Assembly: GCF_030264295.1 (NCBI RefSeq)
Contig: NZ_CP127173.1
Coordinates: forward strand, 131,501-195,500
Length of the DNA: 64,000 bases
Origin: Amycolatopsis nalaikhensis
GTDB lineage: Bacteria; Actinomycetota; Actinomycetes; Mycobacteriales; Pseudonocardiaceae
Direction: 5' to 3'
The notes below the pieces were generated by a model, which made no database searches, was not told the origin of the DNA, and was given only the letters and a program-made list of their open reading frames with translations. A program made the position numbers and the translations under genes. Positions 39,714 to 48,478 of the stretch are shown piece after piece; position 1 is the first letter of the stretch; each line of letters begins with the position of its first letter.

Positions 39714-40832
39714 TCATTTCTCCTGCTCGGCGATCAGGTCGAGCAGGTGCTGGGGAGGTTCGCCGCCGAAGAGGCTCTCGAGCAGCGCCGCCTCGTCCGT
39801 CGGGGTCTCCGCGCGGACGAACATGGCCTGCTCGTACTCGGCGAGCGCCGCCTCGACGTCGTCCGGGTGCGCGGCGAGCGCCTGGCCGAGCTCGGCGCCG
39901 TCGAGCATCGCCAGGTTGGCGCCCTCGCCGTTGGGGGCGGTGAGGTGGGCCGCGTCGCCGACCAGGGTCACGCCCGGGACCCGCGACCACCGCTGTCCTG
40001 CCGGCAACGCGTGGTGCAAACGCAGGACCGGCGGGGTGTCGCCGTCGGTGATCAGGGCGAGCAGTTCCGGGGCCCAGCCGTCGAACTCCCGCACGATCGG
40101 CGTCGCGTCCGTGAGGTCGAGGGCCTCGAACCATTCCAGGGGCCGGGACAGCTGCACGTACGTGTGCAGCGTGTCGCCGGTTTCCCGGTGCGCGTTGATG
40201 GCGTCGCCGGGCGTCGGGCCGTTCGAGAACATCGACCCGCCCCCGACCGCCTTCGCCGCCTCCGGGTGCCGGGTGTCGGCTTCGTACAGGTACGTCTCGA
40301 CGAACGCGGTCCCGGCGTACTCGGGGACGGCGTCGGTCAGCAGCGGCCGCACCCGTGACCAGGCCCCGTCCGCGCCGACCAGCAGGCTTGTGACGACGGT
40401 GCCGCCGTCGGCGAACGTCACCTCGTGGCGGCCGTCGTCGAGCGTCCGGGCGCCGGTGGCCTTGCGTCCCCACCGGACGGTCCCCTCGGGGAGCGCGTCG
40501 AGCAGGAGCTGCCGCAGCTCGCCGCGCTGGACTTCGGGACGCCCGCCCGTGCCGTCGTCGGCCTTCTCGAACAGGACGGTCCCGTCGCGGTCGAGGATCC
40601 GCATAGCCTCGCGGCCTTCGAGGACCAGGCCGCGGAACTCGGCCATGAGCCCGGCCGCCTCGACGGCGAGCTGCCCGTTGTAGTCGTGGATGTCGAGCAT
40701 CCCGCCTTGCATGCGGGCCATCGGCGACGACTCGGCTTCGTAGACCTCCGCCGGGATGCCGTGGACGTGCAGGACTCGGGCGAGGGTGAGCCCGCCGAGA
40801 CCGGCACCGATGATCGTGACTGGGGTGTGCAT
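39714..40832 (-). CDS. TetX-like FAD-dependent monooxygenase
   Basis: Group A flavin monooxygenase of 372 residues. FAD site VTIIGAGLGGLTLARVLHVH, SLLVGADGAWSRVR (DG motif) and VTLVGDAAHLTAPNGEGANL (GD motif). MQGGMLDIHDYNGQLAVEAAG and ANLAMLDGAELG are characteristic of TetX and its actinobacterial relatives, which hydroxylate and inactivate tetracyclines or similar polyketides. Tetracycline resistance is possible but not shown. The gene carries an operator-like inverted repeat just before its start (40848-40866), so it is probably inducible. Confidence 0.92.
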   Translation of the reverse strand: MHTPVTIIGAGLGGLTLARVLHVHGIPAEVYEAESSPMARMQGGMLDIHDYNGQLAVEAAGLMAEFRGLVLEGREAMRILDRDGTVLFEKADDGTGGRPEVQRGELRQLLLDALPEGTVRWGRKATGARTLDDGRHEVTFADGGTVVTSLLVGADGAWSRVRPLLTDAVPEYAGTAFVETYLYEADTRHPEAAKAVGGGSMFSNGPTPGDAINAHRETGDTLHTYVQLSRPLEWFEALDLTDATPIVREFDGWAPELLALITDGDTPPVLRLHHALPAGQRWSRVPGVTLVGDAAHLTAPNGEGANLAMLDGAELGQALAAHPDDVEAALAEYEQAMFVRAETPTDEAALLESLFGGEPPQHLLDLIAEQEK

Positions 40833-40847
40833 GGCAGCTCCTCAAGG

Positions 40848-40866
40848 TCTGGAATCTTGTTCCAGA
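40848..40866 (-). promoter_or_regulatory. Inverted repeat before the TetX-like gene
   Basis: TCTGGAA-TCTTG-TTCCAGA, perfect 7-bp arms, centred about 25 bp before the ATG at 40832. A dimeric repressor such as a TetR or MarR protein is expected; none is encoded next to it. Confidence 0.6.
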
Positions 40867-40928
40867 ACCCTGCCGGGCCGCGCTGGCAGGCCGCGCACAC
40901 GGCGCTGGCACACCCCTGGCACGACCGC

Positions 40929-43238
40929 CTAGGCCGTCACGTCGAGCGCGGCGCGGATGATCGCGTCCGTGTCGATGCCGTGGTACCGGTAGACGTCCTC
41001 GATCGAGCCGGACTGGCCGAAGCCCGTGACACCGAGCGCGACCGACGGGACCCGGTTGATCCCGGCGAGGAACGCCAGCGTGTGCGGGTGTCCGTCGAGC
41101 ACCGTGACCAGCGGCTTCGCCCGTGACGCCGGGAAGATCTGGTCGAGGATCCACGACTCGCCGCTCCCCCGGCCGCCCCGCGCCTGGACCGCCTCGAACA
41201 GCAGGCCGGGACTCGTCACGCAGACGACGTCGGCCTCGACGCCGACCTGTGCCAGCCGCTCGGCCGCCGCCAGGGTGTCCGGCACGAGCGCGCCCATCGC
41301 CGCCAGCGTGACCGCCGGCGCCGAGGCGCGGCGCAGCAGGTAAGCCCCCGCCACGACCTGGCGGCGACGGCGTTCGCGCGCCGCCGGGTCCGTCGGCACC
41401 GCGGCCAGGGTCTGGTCGACCGGGCGCGTCGAGAGCCGGAAGTACGACGACGTGCCGCCCGGCTTGCCGAGCCGCCCGAGCGCCGCGAGCAGCGTCCACT
41501 CGGTGTCGATCGCGAACGCCGGTTCGTAGCTGACGCAGCCGGGCTGCTCGATGCCGATCGACGGCGTGGTGATCGACTGGTGCGCGCCGCCTTCGGGGGC
41601 GAGCGTGACGCCGGACGGCGTGCCGATCAGGATCGACTGCCCGCCCGCGTAGATGCCGAACGACCACGGCTCCAGCGCGCGCTCGACGAACGGGTCGTAC
41701 ATGACGCCGATGGGCAGCAGCGGCTCGCCCCAGCGGCTCCAGGTCGCGCCCAGCTCGCCCAGCAGGCCGACCAGGTTCGTCTCGGCGATGCCGAGCTCGA
41801 GGTGCTGGCCGGTGGGCTTCTCGCGCCAGTGCATGATCGTCTCAGGGTCGTCCTCGAACCAGTCGCGCCGCTCAGTCGCCGACCAGACGCCGACCTTGTT
41901 GACCCAGCCGCCGAGGTTGGTCGTCGAGCTGACGTCGGGGCTGACCGTCACGACGCGCTTCGCCGCTTCGGGCGCTTCGCGCGTCAGGTCGAGCAGAACG
42001 CGTCCCAGCGCCGCCTGCGTCGTCGCGGTCCCGGACGGCGTACGCCCGATGTCGACCGGCAGTTCCACCGAAGGCAGCGAAGGAACTTCAGGACGGCGAA
42101 GGCGCGAAGCGACTTCAGCGCACAACGCGGCTTCGGAGGACCCGTCCGCGAAGCGCTCCCACGGCGACGAGAGGTCCGTACCCAGCGAAGCGGCGAGCTC
42201 TTCCATCTGTGCGACGGTCAGCAGCGAAGAGTGGTTCTGCGGGTGCCCCTGCGTCGGCAGCCCACGGCCCTTCACGGTGTAGCAGAAGATGACCGTCGGC
42301 CGGCTGTCCGAAATGGACGCGAAGACCTCGTCGAGCGAGCCGAGGTCGTGGCCGCCGAGGTTGCGGATGGCGGCCAGCAGCGTCTCGTCGTCGAGCGACG
42401 CCACCAGCCCGGCGAGCGCCGCGTCGCCCGCGGGCAGCCGGTCGCGCACCTGCGCGGCGTCGCACCGCAGCAGCCGCTGGTACTCGGGGTTCGGCATCGC
42501 GTCGATGCGGGCGCGCAGCTCGGCGCCGCCGGGCCGGGTGAACAGCTCTTCCAGCAGCCGCCCGTACTTGAGCGTCAGCACCTGCCAGCCCGCCGCGTCG
42601 AACATGCCCTGCAGCCGCCCGGCCGCGATGTTCGGGACGACCCGGTCGAGCGACTGGCGGTTGAGGTCGACGATCCAGACGATCTCGCCCAGCTCGGCGA
42701 CGCCCGGGTCGAGGATCGCCTCCCAGATCGCGCCTTCGTCCAGCTCGGCGTCGCCGACCAGCGAGTACTGGCGGCCGGTCCCGGCGGAAGAACCCCGGGT
42801 CGTCAGGTAGCGGCGGGCCAGCGCACCCCAGATCGGGGCGGTCGCGCCGATGCCGACCGAGCCGGTCGAGTAGTCGACGGGGTCGGGGTCCTTGGCGCGG
42901 CTCGGGTAGCTCTGCAGGCCGCCGAACTCGCGCAGCGTCGGCAGGTAGGCCTCGTCGAGCTCGCCGAGCAGGTAGTTGATCGCGTGGAGCACCGGCGACG
43001 CGTGCGGCTTCACCGAGACGCGGTCCTCGGGCCGCAGGTGCCGGAACCACAGCGACGTCATGATCGAGACCAGCGACGCGCACGAAGCCTGGTGCCCGCC
43101 GACCTTGAGCCCGGACGGGTTCGGCCGGACGCGGTTGGCCTGGTGCACGATCGCGGTGGCGAGCCACAGCACCCGCCGTTCGATCGCGGCGAGCTCGGCG
43201 GAGCCGGTCGCCGGAGCCGTCGGGGAGGCCTGAGTCAT
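40929..43238 (-). CDS. Thiamine-diphosphate enzyme, transketolase/pyruvate dehydrogenase E1-like
   Basis: ThDP-dependent enzyme of 769 residues, ATG at 43238. N-terminal ThDP-binding domain: LKVGGHQASCASL, SVKPHASPVLHAINYLLG and the metal motif GDAELDEGAIWEAI ending in VWIVDLNRQSLD (GD ... N). Central pyrimidine domain with LGIAETNLVGLLGELGATW and APEGGAHQSI; the conserved glutamate in GIAETN activates ThDP. Related to homodimeric AceE and to actinobacterial transketolase-like proteins of unassigned substrate. No E2/E3 genes nearby. The Lrp-family gene 107 bp upstream on the same strand suggests control by an amino acid. Confidence 0.9.
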   Translation of the reverse strand: MTQASPTAPATGSAELAAIERRVLWLATAIVHQANRVRPNPSGLKVGGHQASCASLVSIMTSLWFRHLRPEDRVSVKPHASPVLHAINYLLGELDEAYLPTLREFGGLQSYPSRAKDPDPVDYSTGSVGIGATAPIWGALARRYLTTRGSSAGTGRQYSLVGDAELDEGAIWEAILDPGVAELGEIVWIVDLNRQSLDRVVPNIAAGRLQGMFDAAGWQVLTLKYGRLLEELFTRPGGAELRARIDAMPNPEYQRLLRCDAAQVRDRLPAGDAALAGLVASLDDETLLAAIRNLGGHDLGSLDEVFASISDSRPTVIFCYTVKGRGLPTQGHPQNHSSLLTVAQMEELAASLGTDLSSPWERFADGSSEAALCAEVASRLRRPEVPSLPSVELPVDIGRTPSGTATTQAALGRVLLDLTREAPEAAKRVVTVSPDVSSTTNLGGWVNKVGVWSATERRDWFEDDPETIMHWREKPTGQHLELGIAETNLVGLLGELGATWSRWGEPLLPIGVMYDPFVERALEPWSFGIYAGGQSILIGTPSGVTLAPEGGAHQSITTPSIGIEQPGCVSYEPAFAIDTEWTLLAALGRLGKPGGTSSYFRLSTRPVDQTLAAVPTDPAARERRRRQVVAGAYLLRRASAPAVTLAAMGALVPDTLAAAERLAQVGVEADVVCVTSPGLLFEAVQARGGRGSGESWILDQIFPASRAKPLVTVLDGHPHTLAFLAGINRVPSVALGVTGFGQSGSIEDVYRYHGIDTDAIIRAALDVTA

Positions 43239-43266
43239 CGTCGACACCTTTCGTGCAGGAAGCGCA

Positions 43267-43285
43267 CACCAGAACAGCACTGGTG
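43267..43285. promoter_or_regulatory. Inverted repeat before the ThDP enzyme gene
   Basis: CACCAG-N7-CTGGTG, 29 bp upstream of the ATG at 43238, flanked by several GCGCAC/GTGCAC repeats. Candidate site for the adjacent Lrp-type regulator. Confidence 0.4.
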
Positions 43286-43345
43286 CACGCATCGCACAAC
43301 CGATGTCGTGGCGAGTGAGCAGAATGCCCACCGGAATCGGACGGC

Positions 43346-43831
43346 TCAGGTCTCCGGGTGCGCAGAATGCACGCGCTCCAGCAGGGGCGTCAGCCGGTAC
43401 GGGACGAGCTCGCGCATGACGAGCGAGATGTTCGTCCGCTCCACCCCGGGCGAGGCGAGGATGTGGCCGGCGACGCGGTAGAGGTCGTCGGCGTCGACCG
43501 CGACGACCTGCACCATGAGGTCGCTCGCCCCGGTCAGCCCGCAGACCTCGGTGACCTCGGGGATGGCCGAGAGCGCTTCGGCGACCTCCGCGAGGCGCCG
43601 CTGGTCGACCATGGCGTTGACGAAGGCGCGCAGCGGGTAGCCCAGCCGCGCCGGGTCGATGCGGCGTTCGAACGACCCGAGGACGCCGCGCTGGTCGAGC
43701 CGCGCGAGCCGGGCCTGCACCGTATTCCGGGACAGGCCCAGCCGCTCGGCCAAAGCGACCGCGGTGGACCGGGGGTCCTCCCGCAACGCCTCGAGCAGGC
43801 GCGCGTCGATCTCGTCGATGGTTTCCGGCAC
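43346..43831 (-). CDS. Lrp/AsnC-family regulator
   Basis: Feast/famine regulator of 161 residues, GTG at 43831. HTH: LAERLGLSRNTVQARLARLD after IDARLLEALREDPRST. The RAM domain holds VTEVCGLTGASDLMVQVVA and HILASPGVERTNISLVM, which binds amino acids between subunits. It starts 13 bp after the siderophore-binding protein gene on the same strand and precedes the ThDP enzyme gene, its likely target. Read-through from the iron-regulated operon is possible. Confidence 0.94.
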   Translation of the reverse strand: MPETIDEIDARLLEALREDPRSTAVALAERLGLSRNTVQARLARLDQRGVLGSFERRIDPARLGYPLRAFVNAMVDQRRLAEVAEALSAIPEVTEVCGLTGASDLMVQVVAVDADDLYRVAGHILASPGVERTNISLVMRELVPYRLTPLLERVHSAHPET

Positions 43832-43843
43832 CTGCCGATCTTC

Positions 43844-44851
43844 TCAGCCCAAGTACTTCTTGAGGTCGTCGAGGACCTTCATCGCCCCGATCGGACCGAG
43901 ACCGAGGAACCAGACCTCGTCGGCGACCGGGATCGCGTGCTTCGCCTTGACCGCGCCGAGGCCCGCCCACAGCCCACTGCTGGTGACGGCCTTCTCGTCC
44001 GCGCTCGGGCCCGCGCCGTAGCTGGAGTAGAAGATCCAGTCGGCGTCGGCTTCGTCGATGCGCTCCTTGGAGATCTGCGCGGCCAGCTCGTCGATGTTCT
44101 GGTTCGCCGGCCGCGCGAGGCCGACGTCCTTGAGGATCACGCCGATGAACGACAGGTTGCCGTAGAGCCGGATGTTGCCGGACAGGAACCGCAGCAGCGA
44201 AATCTTCGGCGCGCCCTTCACCGAAGCCTTCACCTCGTTCGCGCGCTTCTGGTAGTCGTTCAGCAGCCCGACGGCCTTCGTCTCGTCACCCAGCGCGGCC
44301 CCGACCAGCAGCAGGTTCTCCTTCCACGGGAACCCGGGCCGGATGCTGAACACCGTCGGCGCGATCTTCGACAGCTGCGGGTAGAGGTCCTTGGCGCGCA
44401 GCTTGCTGCCGACGATCAGGTCCGGCGTCAGCGCGGCGATCGCCTCGAGGTTGAGGTTGTTGATCTCCCCGACCGTCGGGATGCCCTTGACGCGGTCGGC
44501 GAGGTACGACGGCACGCCGCTCTGCCCGGCGGTGGTGGCCATCCCGACCGGGGTGACGCCGAGCGCGAGGACGTCGTCGAGCTCGCCGCTGTCGAGGACC
44601 ACGACCCGCGCTGGCTTCTTCTCCAGCTTCGTCTTGCCCAGCGCGTGGGTGACGGTGCGCGGGAAGACGCCGGGGCCGACGTCGGCGCCGAGTTTCGCGG
44701 TCTCGCTGTCCGCGGTCGAGAACAGCCGTCCGCCGGTGGCGACCTCCTGGTCGCCGACGCCGGAGCTGCTCGGCTTCTCGGGCTGCCCGCAGGCGGCGAG
44801 GAGGGTGACCGCGGCGAGGGCGGCGGTCAGTCGAGTCCACTTAGGACGCAT
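43844..44851 (-). CDS. Ferric-siderophore ABC transporter, binding lipoprotein
   Basis: FepB/FhuD-type binding protein of 335 residues with lipobox TLLAAC. Marks: PARVVVLDSGELDDVLALGV, LEAIAALTPDLIVGSKL and FPWKENLLLVGAALGDETKA. Last gene of a four-gene importer; its ATG lies 11 bp inside the ATPase gene. It would capture a ferric siderophore, possibly a xenosiderophore, because no siderophore synthetase is in the window. Controlled with the operon by the iron box at 47723. Confidence 0.95.
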   Translation of the reverse strand: MRPKWTRLTAALAAVTLLAACGQPEKPSSSGVGDQEVATGGRLFSTADSETAKLGADVGPGVFPRTVTHALGKTKLEKKPARVVVLDSGELDDVLALGVTPVGMATTAGQSGVPSYLADRVKGIPTVGEINNLNLEAIAALTPDLIVGSKLRAKDLYPQLSKIAPTVFSIRPGFPWKENLLLVGAALGDETKAVGLLNDYQKRANEVKASVKGAPKISLLRFLSGNIRLYGNLSFIGVILKDVGLARPANQNIDELAAQISKERIDEADADWIFYSSYGAGPSADEKAVTSSGLWAGLGAVKAKHAIPVADEVWFLGLGPIGAMKVLDDLKKYLG

Positions 44852-45653
44852 CGGGGTTTCCTTTCGGGGTGGCCCGCCGCTTGCCGATCGGGACGATCAG
44901 CGGCGTGGCGGAGACCGGGTCTTCGATGACCCGGCAGGGCATGCCGAAGACGTCGGCGACGAGGTCGGCGGTGAGGATGTCGGCGGGCGCGCCCTCGGCG
45001 GCGATCCGGCCGTCCTTCATCGCGATGAGGTGGTCGCCGTAGCGGGCGGCCAGGTTGAGGTCGTGCAGGACGATGACGATGGTCCGGCCGTCCTCGGCGT
45101 TCAGCTCGGACAGCAGGTCGAGGACCTCGACCTGGTGGGCGATGTCGAGGAACGTCGTGGGCTCGTCGAGCAGCAGCAACGGCGTCCGCTGGGCCAGCGC
45201 CATGGCGATCCAGACGCGCTGGCGCTGCCCGCCGGACAGCTCGTCGACCGGCCGGGCGGCCAGCTCGACGGTGTCGGTCGCGACCATCGCCTTCGCGACG
45301 GCGTCGTCGTCTTCGGCGCTCCAGCGGCGGAACATGCCCTGGTGCGGGTAGCGGCCGCGGCCGACGAGGTCGGCGACGGTGATGCCCTCGGGCGCGGTCG
45401 GCGACTGCGGCAGCAGGCCGAGCACGGTGGCGACGTCCTTGCTGCGCAGCGTCGTGATGCCCTCGCCGTCGAGGTAGACCGCGCCCGCGGTCGGCGTGAG
45501 CAGCCGGGCGAGGCCGCGCAGCAGCGTCGACTTCCCGCACGCGTTGGTCCCGACGATCATGGTCACCTTGCCGGGCGGGATCCGCACGGACAGGTCCTTG
45601 ACCACGCGCAGCGGCCCGTAGCCGAGGTCGAGGTTCTCGGTGTGCAGTGTCAC
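44841..45653 (-). CDS. Ferric-siderophore ABC transporter, ATPase
   Basis: FepC-type ATPase of 270 residues, GTG at 45653. Walker A VGTNACGKSTLLRGL, signature DELSGGQRQRVWIAMALAQ, Walker B PLLLLDEPTTFLDIAHQ and the switch histidine in IVLHDLNLAARY. Standard length. It couples ATP hydrolysis to uptake through the two FecCD permeases encoded upstream; 10 bp separate it from the second of these. Confidence 0.97.
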   Translation of the reverse strand: MTLHTENLDLGYGPLRVVKDLSVRIPPGKVTMIVGTNACGKSTLLRGLARLLTPTAGAVYLDGEGITTLRSKDVATVLGLLPQSPTAPEGITVADLVGRGRYPHQGMFRRWSAEDDDAVAKAMVATDTVELAARPVDELSGGQRQRVWIAMALAQRTPLLLLDEPTTFLDIAHQVEVLDLLSELNAEDGRTIVIVLHDLNLAARYGDHLIAMKDGRIAAEGAPADILTADLVADVFGMPCRVIEDPVSATPLIVPIGKRRATPKGNPDAS

Positions 45654-45663
45654 GGCGTTCCTC

Positions 45664-46692
45664 TCACACTCGCCCGGCGCGGTTGGCGGTGGCCAGCAGC
45701 CACAGCAGGTACGGCGCGCCCACGGCGCCGGTGACGACGCCGACCGGCAGCTGGTGGCCGAGCAGGTGCTGGGCGGCGAAGTCGCCGAGCAGCACGACGA
45801 GCGCCCCGGTCAAGGCGGCCGGGACGAGACCCGCGCGGGCGCCGCCGACGAGCCGCGTCGCGATCGGGTTGGCCACGAACGCGACGAAGGCGACGGGTCC
45901 CGCGGCCGCCGTCGCGAAGGCGGCGAGCGCGACGGCGATCAGCAGCAGGACCAGGCGGCTGCGTTCGACTCTCAGCCCCAGCCCCGCCGCGGTGTCGTCG
46001 CCGAGCTGCAGCCCGGTGAGCGCGCGGCTCCGCAGCAGCGCGGCGGGCAGCAGGACGACGAGCGCGGCGGCCAGCGGCCCGGCGTGGTCCCAGCCGCGGC
46101 CGTTGAGGTTGCCGGTCAGCCAGACCAGAGCCTGCTGCGCGAGGGTGACGTCGGCCCAGGTCATCAGGTACGAGATGACGCTGGTCAGCACCGCCCCGAC
46201 GCCGACGCCGACGAGGACCAGCCGGTAGCCGTGGACGCCGCCGCGGCGGGCCAGGAGGTAGATCGTCGCGCCGGTCAGCACCGCGCCGGCCAACGCCGCG
46301 ATGGAGACGACCGCTCCCCCGGCCCCGAAGAGGACGATCGCGACGACCGCCGCCGCGCTCGCGCCCTGCGTCACGCCGATGACGTCCGGACTGGCCAGCG
46401 GATTGCGCAGGAGACGCTGGAAGAGCGCGCCGGACGTCCCGAAGGCGATGCCGACGAGGACGCCGGTGATCGCGCGCGGCAGCCTCAGCTCCGTGACGAC
46501 GTAAGCCGCGCGGCCGACGCTGTCACCGCCGAAGAGCAGGCCCGGCAGGTCGCCCAGCGGCACCGGGAAGTCGCCCACCGCCAGGGAAATCGCGAAGACG
46601 GCGACGATCGCGAGCGCCAGCACCACTGATACGGCACGGGCCCGGACCACGCCGCGACGGCGCGCGGCGGCGACCACCTCGACGGCGCTCAC
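45664..46692 (-). CDS. Ferric-siderophore ABC transporter, FecCD permease 2
   Basis: Permease of 342 residues with about ten helices. GTG at 46692 overlaps the stop of permease 1 (GTGA). FecCD segments: LRLPRAITGVLVGIAFGTSG, QRLLRNPLASPDVIGVTQGA, GWDHAGPLAAALVVL and a coupling helix region DDTAAGLGLRVERSR. Forms a heterodimer with permease 1. Confidence 0.95.
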   Translation of the reverse strand: MSAVEVVAAARRRGVVRARAVSVVLALAIVAVFAISLAVGDFPVPLGDLPGLLFGGDSVGRAAYVVTELRLPRAITGVLVGIAFGTSGALFQRLLRNPLASPDVIGVTQGASAAAVVAIVLFGAGGAVVSIAALAGAVLTGATIYLLARRGGVHGYRLVLVGVGVGAVLTSVISYLMTWADVTLAQQALVWLTGNLNGRGWDHAGPLAAALVVLLPAALLRSRALTGLQLGDDTAAGLGLRVERSRLVLLLIAVALAAFATAAAGPVAFVAFVANPIATRLVGGARAGLVPAALTGALVVLLGDFAAQHLLGHQLPVGVVTGAVGAPYLLWLLATANRAGRV

Positions 46693-47696
46693 ACTGCCAC
46701 GACCTTCCGGCGCCGCACCAGGAACACGAACACCGGCGCGCCGAGGAGCGCGGTGATGATCCCGACCTGCACCTCGGCCGGGCGGGCGACCACGCGGCCG
46801 ACGACGTCGGACACGAGCAGGAGCAGCGGCGCGAGCAGCGCGGAGTACGGCAGGAGCCAGCGGTGGTCGGGGCCGGTGACGAGCCGCGCGACGTGCGGCA
46901 CGGTGAGCCCGACGAACGCGATGGGCCCGGCGATCGCCGTCGCGGACCCGCACAGGACGACGACGGCGAGCGCGCACACCAGCCGCGCCACCGGGACGTT
47001 CTGGCCGAGCGAGCGGGCGACGTCCTCGCCGAGCGCGAGGGCGTTGAGCAGCCGGGCGGCGACGAGGGCGAGCACCACGCCCGCGACCACGAACGGCACG
47101 GCCTGGATGATCGTCGCCGCGTCGCGGCCGGTCAGCGAGCCGACCTGCCAGAACCGGTACTGGTCGAACGTCGTCTGGTCGGTGAGCAGCAACGCGCTCG
47201 TCACCGACGCCAGTGCCGCCGTCACCGCGGCTCCGGCGAGCGCGAGCTTCACCGGCGTCGCCCCGGCCCGGCCCAGCGAGCTGACGCCGTAGACGACGGC
47301 TCCGGCGGCCGCGGCGCCGAGGAAGCCGAACCAGACGTAGCCGCCGATGCTCGCGATGCCGAACGTGCTGATGCCGAGGACGACGAAGAGCGCGGCGCCC
47401 GCGTTGACCCCGAGCAGGCCGGGATCGGCGAGCGGGTTGCGCGTCGCCCCTTGGATGACGGCGCCGGACAGGGCCAGCGCGACCCCGGCGAGCACCCCGG
47501 CGAGCGTGCGCGGGAGCCGGAGTTCGCGGACGACGAGGTGGTCGGGGTTCGCGGCGTCGAAGTGGAAGAGCGCGTCCAGCACGGTGGCCGGGCTCAGGCC
47601 GCGGGTGCCGACGGCGATGCTGAGGAGCACGGCGGCGGCCACGGCCGCGGTGAGGACCACCAGCCCGGCCGTGAGCGGGAGCGTTCGGGTCCGCAC
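46689..47696 (-). CDS. Ferric-siderophore ABC transporter, FecCD permease 1
   Basis: Permease of 335 residues, GTG at 47696 after AGAGG. LRLPRTLAGVLAGVALALSG, IQGATRNPLADPGLLGVNAG, FWQVGSLTGRDAATI, the coupling region EDVARSLGQNVPVARL and AGPIAFVGLTVPHVARL identify FecCD. First gene of the importer operon, directly behind the iron box. Confidence 0.95.
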   Translation of the reverse strand: MRTRTLPLTAGLVVLTAAVAAAVLLSIAVGTRGLSPATVLDALFHFDAANPDHLVVRELRLPRTLAGVLAGVALALSGAVIQGATRNPLADPGLLGVNAGAALFVVLGISTFGIASIGGYVWFGFLGAAAAGAVVYGVSSLGRAGATPVKLALAGAAVTAALASVTSALLLTDQTTFDQYRFWQVGSLTGRDAATIIQAVPFVVAGVVLALVAARLLNALALGEDVARSLGQNVPVARLVCALAVVVLCGSATAIAGPIAFVGLTVPHVARLVTGPDHRWLLPYSALLAPLLLLVSDVVGRVVARPAEVQVGIITALLGAPVFVFLVRRRKVVAV

Positions 47697-47722
47697 TGGT
47701 CGTTACCTCTGCTAACAGGTCT

Positions 47723-47741
47723 TTAGGCTTGCCTACCCTAG
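47723..47741 (-). promoter_or_regulatory. Iron box (DtxR/IdeR-type operator)
   Basis: TTAGGCTTGCCTACCCTAG matches 15 of 19 positions of the DtxR/IdeR consensus and is partly palindromic (TTAGG...CCTAG). It lies 27-45 bp before the first FecCD start, as expected for iron-loaded IdeR repression. The motif is known from the family; binding here is inferred. Confidence 0.8.
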
Positions 47742-47811
47742 TTCGCCGGAACTTGAGGGCTCAAGTTCCGTGAGCGGTGTCACCGCCATCGGGTTGCGAG
47801 GCGACCGTTTC

Positions 47812-47821
47812 CGATATATCG
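47812..47821 (+). promoter_or_regulatory. PadR-type palindrome
   Basis: CGATATATCG, a perfect 10-bp palindrome in an otherwise GC-rich gap, 37 bp before the PadR-family gene. PadR proteins often bind such sites to repress themselves. Confidence 0.5.
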
Positions 47822-47858
47822 TGAACGTGTCGCAACAGTTCGAGAAAGGAACACAGAC

Positions 47859-48478
47859 ATGCGTAGGCAACGACACCCCTTCGCCCACGAACGTGGGCGC
47901 GCACCTTTCGGGCCCTTCGGTGGTTTCGGCGAGTTCCCCCGGGCTTCGGCCCCGGTGGACGCGGTCGCGGCCACGGTCCGGGCCGGCGGGGTCACGGCGG
48001 ACGGCGTAGCCGCCGCGGTGACGTCCGCGCCGCGATCCTGGCGCTGCTCGCCGAGCAGCCCCGGCACGGCTACGAGATCATCCGCGAGATCGGCGAGCGC
48101 TCCGGCGGCTTCTGGCGGCCGAGCCCCGGCTCGGTCTACCCGACGCTGCAGCTGCTGGCCGACGAAGGCCTCGTCATCAGCAAGGACGAGCACGGCAAGA
48201 AGCTGTTCGAGCTGACCGACGCCGGCCGCGCCGCCGCGGAGCAGCAGGACAGCACCCCGCCGTGGGAGCAGATCGCCCAGGACGTCGACCCGGCCGAGGT
48301 CGGCCTGGCTAAGGCGGGCAAGAACCTCGCCGCGGCCGTCGTGCAGATCATGCGCGCGGGCACCGAGAGCCAGCAGGCCCGCGCGGCCGAGGTGCTCAAC
48401 GACGCCCGGCGCTCGCTCTACGGCATCCTCGGCGAGGACGAAGACGAGTCCTCCTCCGGCGAGGCGGCGGCCGAGTGA
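47859..48478 (+). CDS. PadR-family regulator (frameshift in this sequence)
   Basis: The ATG at 47859 gives MRRQRHPFAHERGRAPFGPF and GGFGEFP, then the frame should change near 47938, in a run of five C and three G where one base seems missing, to FGPGGRGRGHGPGRRGHGG and the winged helix DVRAAILALLAEQPRHGYEI, GFWRPSPGSVYPTLQLLADE, FELTDAGRAAAEQQ. The C-terminal coiled coil ends at TGA 48478. Joined length would be about 206 residues. The Gly/Arg/Phe-rich N-terminus before the HTH is common in actinobacterial PadR proteins. The last 61 bp overlap the methyltransferase gene on the other strand. It probably represses itself through the palindrome at 47812. Confidence 0.85.

Noticed and set aside
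47859..48478. Programmed frameshift in the PadR gene
   Set aside because: The position is a C5G3 run without a classic slippery heptamer or stop-codon context, and similar one-base shifts occur in four other genes including pyrH.
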